Shown here: positions 61,366 through 64,000 of the stretch, one piece after another
Numbering within the stretch: position 1 is the first letter of the stretch
Layout: each line of letters opens with the position of its first letter
Origin: Siphonodentalium dalli
Taxonomy: Eukaryota; Mollusca; Scaphopoda; Gadilida; Siphonodentaliidae
Direction: 5' to 3'
Length of the DNA stretch: 64,000 bases
Assembly: GCA_032622095.1 (NCBI GenBank)
Contig: CP136066.1
Coordinates: forward strand, 230,952,961-231,016,960
Position numbers and translations under genes: made by a program
Notes under the pieces: model-generated
The model's database searches: none
Seen by the model: only the letters and a program-made list of their open reading frames with translations
What the model was told of the DNA's origin: nothing

Positions 61366-61987
61366 AGAGAGGGGGTATTTTGCACGCCCAGTGTAGCTCT
61401 TGTTCTACCTACATCCGAGTTTAGACCCAGACAAATATCCAAGTTCTTGGGATGAATATTCCCTTGCCCGACCCTTCGAAAGATTCAAACCCATTACCAG
61501 TTATATGACTAAATATTCCCCAACTAATATAAGGGCCAATTTCGGTCTTATATCTGACTAAAAGTGCATGCATGTAGGACATTCTTGGACCCTGGGTCTA
61601 AACCAACACATTTTACACCGAATAATGGTTGGATTATTAAATCAGCGTAATTGTATATTTGTGATATCATAACATATTTTCTCAGTCAGAAAATTCCATC
61701 TGTTCTAGACGACACTCGAACGGTCTGGGAAATTACTTATGAAAGCTAATTATTGAAAATGTTACCAAAATGAGTCAAAGAAAGACGCCAACCCCTTCCA
61801 CTTTCGCCTCGTCCCTGGTTAATGCAATCCATTATCCACGCAGATGTCCATCATATAACCATAACAGCAAGTATAACGTCGGCCAAGAAAGCGAATGCGG
61901 ATAACAATTTCTCTATATCATATATATTGTGCTGCAATTGGCTCACCATACACTACCCGTCGATATGCTTAATTCTACCCGTAAAAC
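61366..61987. other. Stretch with no recognised feature
   Basis: I see no coding frame or repeat that I can support, apart from the sequence leading to the hairpin at 61988. Confidence 0.45.
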
Positions 61988-62070
61988 AGTTTGCGATTTC
62001 AAAACGTGTACCGGTACGGGTAACTACCAGTACCCGTACCGGTACCCGTACCCGTTTGAAATCGCAAACT
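61988..62070. repeat. Hairpin around GTACCGGTAC repeats
   Basis: AGTTTGCGATTTCAAAACG pairs with CGTTTGAAATCGCAAACT. Between the arms lie overlapping GTACCGGTAC and TACCCGTACC words, themselves self-complementary. Confidence 0.85.
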
Positions 62071-62165
62071 CGCTAATATAACACCAGGCGGGCGACAAAA
62101 ACAGTGTGATTTGTCGCTCGGCACGAAAAGGACATGGGCCATTCAGAAGGGTCGAAAATAGGGAG

Positions 62166-62226
62166 GGTAACAATGCTATGTGGCCGTTATACATACGATA
62201 CAATGACGTCATGCTGTACTATGTGG
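62166..62226. repeat. Isolated unit of the 44-bp minisatellite
   Basis: TGCTATGTGGCCGTTATACA and TACGATACAATGACGTCATG appear once, 3.4 kb from the array, with the CRE-type variant. This suggests that the unit is itself dispersed or was carried by rearrangement. Confidence 0.85.
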
Positions 62227-62276
62227 AATTCGAGTCCAATACGATATTTATCGTGATGATTTTTACATTTAAAATT

Positions 62277-62485
62277 ACTCTCAGGATGTTTTTAACATTT
62301 TCAATTTAATCTCAGGATGTTTTTAACATTTTTTATTTCTCTCAGGATGTTTGTCTCAGGATGTCTTTAACATTTGATTTTTTTCTCATGATGTTTTTAA
62401 ATTTTAAACAATTTTTCTCAGGATCTGTTTAACATTTTAATTCTATATCAGGATGTTTTTAACATTTAAATTTTTTTCTCAGGTT
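62277..62485. repeat. 31-bp minisatellite, about eight copies
   Basis: TCTCAGGATGTTTTTAACAT followed by a T/A-rich tail of variable length. Copies differ by small changes, such as ATGTCTTTAAC and ATCTGTTTAAC. Confidence 0.9.
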
Positions 62486-62749
62486 TGAATTGTCATTCAT
62501 GTTTTTTATTACATCACAGTCACATAGGTTCCTATTGGATTTGTTTTATTCTGAAATAAGCTCATAGTGGACTTATACCCGCTATTTCGTTTTTTTTTTT
62601 TTTTGGCTCGGCCCACAGTGAAAACACATTATAAAGAGCGTACATCTGGTAAGTCGATTAAGATTCATATAGAGCGTAATTCAGATTCAAATAATGTTGT
62701 TATGAACTTATATTCAGGAGAACAGACTGACATATGCGTTCAAATATAA

Positions 62750-63090
62750 TGGGTGGGGCTCCCTGCAGGTTACTACTGCATAATAGTATTTTTTATCGTT
62801 TTTTTATATACATTTTTCTTACATTCTTTATCAATTTTTAGGACATAAAAAAAAAAAAACAGCCAGAGTGTGAATAACCCTGCAGGCAGCCCCAAACATA
62901 TACAGAAGCATGTGTACTGAGTGTCGTCTGCTCATGTCTGTGTGGGGCTCTGTATGGGTGAAATTATAAAATTATAAAACTTAGATTTCCCTGCAGGGAG
63001 CCCCACACATATATAGAAGCATATAGAAGAGTGTAGTCTGCTCATGTTTGTCTGGGGCTCTGTATGGGTGAAATTATAAAAATTGTTAAA
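62750..63090. repeat. About 115-bp repeat, two copies plus a partial
   Basis: CCCTGCAGG(C/G)AGCCCCA(A/C)ACATAT, AGTCTGCTCATG or CGTCTGCTCATG, and GGGGCTCTGTATGGGTGAAA occur at 62878-62970 and 62990-63080. An inverted partial (GGGGCTCCCTGCAGG) is at 62755. CCTGCAGG is a self-complementary site repeated at each junction. AT-rich DNA separates the copies. Confidence 0.8.
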
Positions 63091-63153
63091 TAATATAAGA
63101 AAAAATTATTACAATTGTAAAAAATTGTAAAAAATAATAAAAAATTGTTAGGC

Positions 63154-63203
63154 CAATGCATTCTCTTAAATATGGTCAACTCGCATATATAAGAGAATGC
63201 ATT
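63154..63203. repeat. Short hairpin
   Basis: AATGCATTCTCTTA pairs with TAAGAGAATGCATT across a 22-base loop. Confidence 0.85.
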
Positions 63204-64000
63204 TGCACAGGGTCAAATTTATAATTATAGTGATTACATCGTATATGACAACTTATATGTATCGTGTAAGGTTGTGAATAAGAAAGATCACCATCCGACT
63301 AAGGGTATGTTATTGAAACTGTTCCAATACAGGCTGCATTTCTGAATTTGGGATCAACTTGTAACCACGTGCAACTGTATATAAGGGTCACTCACAGATA
63401 CATTCCTAATTTCCTATCATTTAACACATTAAAGGCTGCGAAGAAGGATCAGCAACCAAACAACATGTTTATTGACCAGATATTTACTAGTTTATAAATC
63501 AGTGAGGTTTTTTTTAAATATGTATAACTGTCTGGCATACACCAGATGGACTATATTATCGTCTTATCTTGTGAACACGCCTACTGGACTATAAATAAAT
63601 ATGTAACAAACCAGAACGGTCAGGACATCGTTCAATATCGGATGGTTTCGTGCCGCTACAATAACATCTACAATCAGCTCCCTGGTATTCCGTGGTTCTG
63701 CATGGGTCGTACGGGCAGTCGGCTGAAATGAGATAGTAACCGAAACAACATAAACATGAGCATTCTGGTTCGTTAAACAACATAAACATGAGCAGTCTGG
63801 TTCGCAGATGGACATCAATATATAATAAAAGGTCGCTGACCAAAACGTCCCCCGACGAAGGTGGCATGTTCGAATGATATATGGTTTCAGATTCCTATAC
63901 GGTAGGAGGAATTGTTTACACCAATATGACAGAGTGCATATTCACTGAATATGTTGCACATCTTCAATGTGTCGAGAAAGGGCATGAAATAAAAAAAATC
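63204..64000. other. Right end, no recognised gene
   Basis: A 30-bp duplication, AAACAACATAAACATGAGCA plus (T/G)TCTGGTTCG, lies at about 63745 and 63775. Overlapping ORFs at 63546-63867 on both strands are short and unrecognised, and two of the minus-strand ones simply read through the duplication. Confidence 0.5.

Overview
This is animal (metazoan) nuclear DNA made almost entirely of repeats, and I find no convincing host gene. The evidence is several satellite and minisatellite families, fragments of non-LTR (LINE) and Ty3/gypsy retrotransposons, many foldback or MITE-like elements with recognisable target-site duplications, and no dense ORF layout or ribosome-binding sites. Frequent ACATGTACATGT-type runs, together with repeats built on GGTTTCCGGATGATAACTTT, look to me like a marine invertebrate, perhaps a mollusc or another lophotrochozoan. 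That assignment is an inference from memory and is weak.

Layout, left half. Positions 1-14337 are a satellite of diverged A and B monomers (about 205 bp each, dimer about 410 bp) with higher-order duplications of about 2.31, 2.52 and 0.93 kb, broken by a 440-bp unrelated patch. Positions 14338-18332 hold a second dimeric repeat (X) and then a palindromic CCCAGGTGTACC minisatellite module (Y). Y is interrupted by a 908-bp Mutator-like element with 110-bp inverted ends and a 9-bp target duplication. Positions 18333-22640 hold a reverse-transcriptase fragment whose coding sequence has expanded into fourteen 52-bp repeats. This abuts an internally deleted gypsy pol relic, a candidate LTR and gag-like debris. 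Positions 24640-28790 hold the second X copy, a Y-like tract and a 45-bp minisatellite. A 5'-truncated LINE tail lies at 29514-30035.

Layout, right half. From 30.8 to 39.8 kb there is a field of MITEs. Two Harbinger-like copies lie in opposite orientation with TTA/TAA target sites, two mariner-like palindromes have TA target sites, and there are three other foldbacks, one about 890 bp. A second Y copy (40.5-42.2 kb) is followed by a 3.1-kb structure with inverted arms of about 0.5 kb, a solo LTR-like promoter (46.8-47.4 kb), and a 5.6-kb 37-bp minisatellite bracketed by 370-bp direct repeats. A 44-bp minisatellite (56.4-58.8 kb) is rich in exact AP-1 and CRE motifs and is invaded by nested long palindromes. 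The last 5 kb holds more dispersed repeats.

The only coding sequence I can defend is decayed retrotransposon protein. The many long minus-strand ORFs at 49.7-55.3 kb are a by-product of the 37-bp repeat. What stands out is architectural: monomers that duplicated and diverged into dimers, tandem expansion that started inside other elements, and foldbacks nested in satellites.
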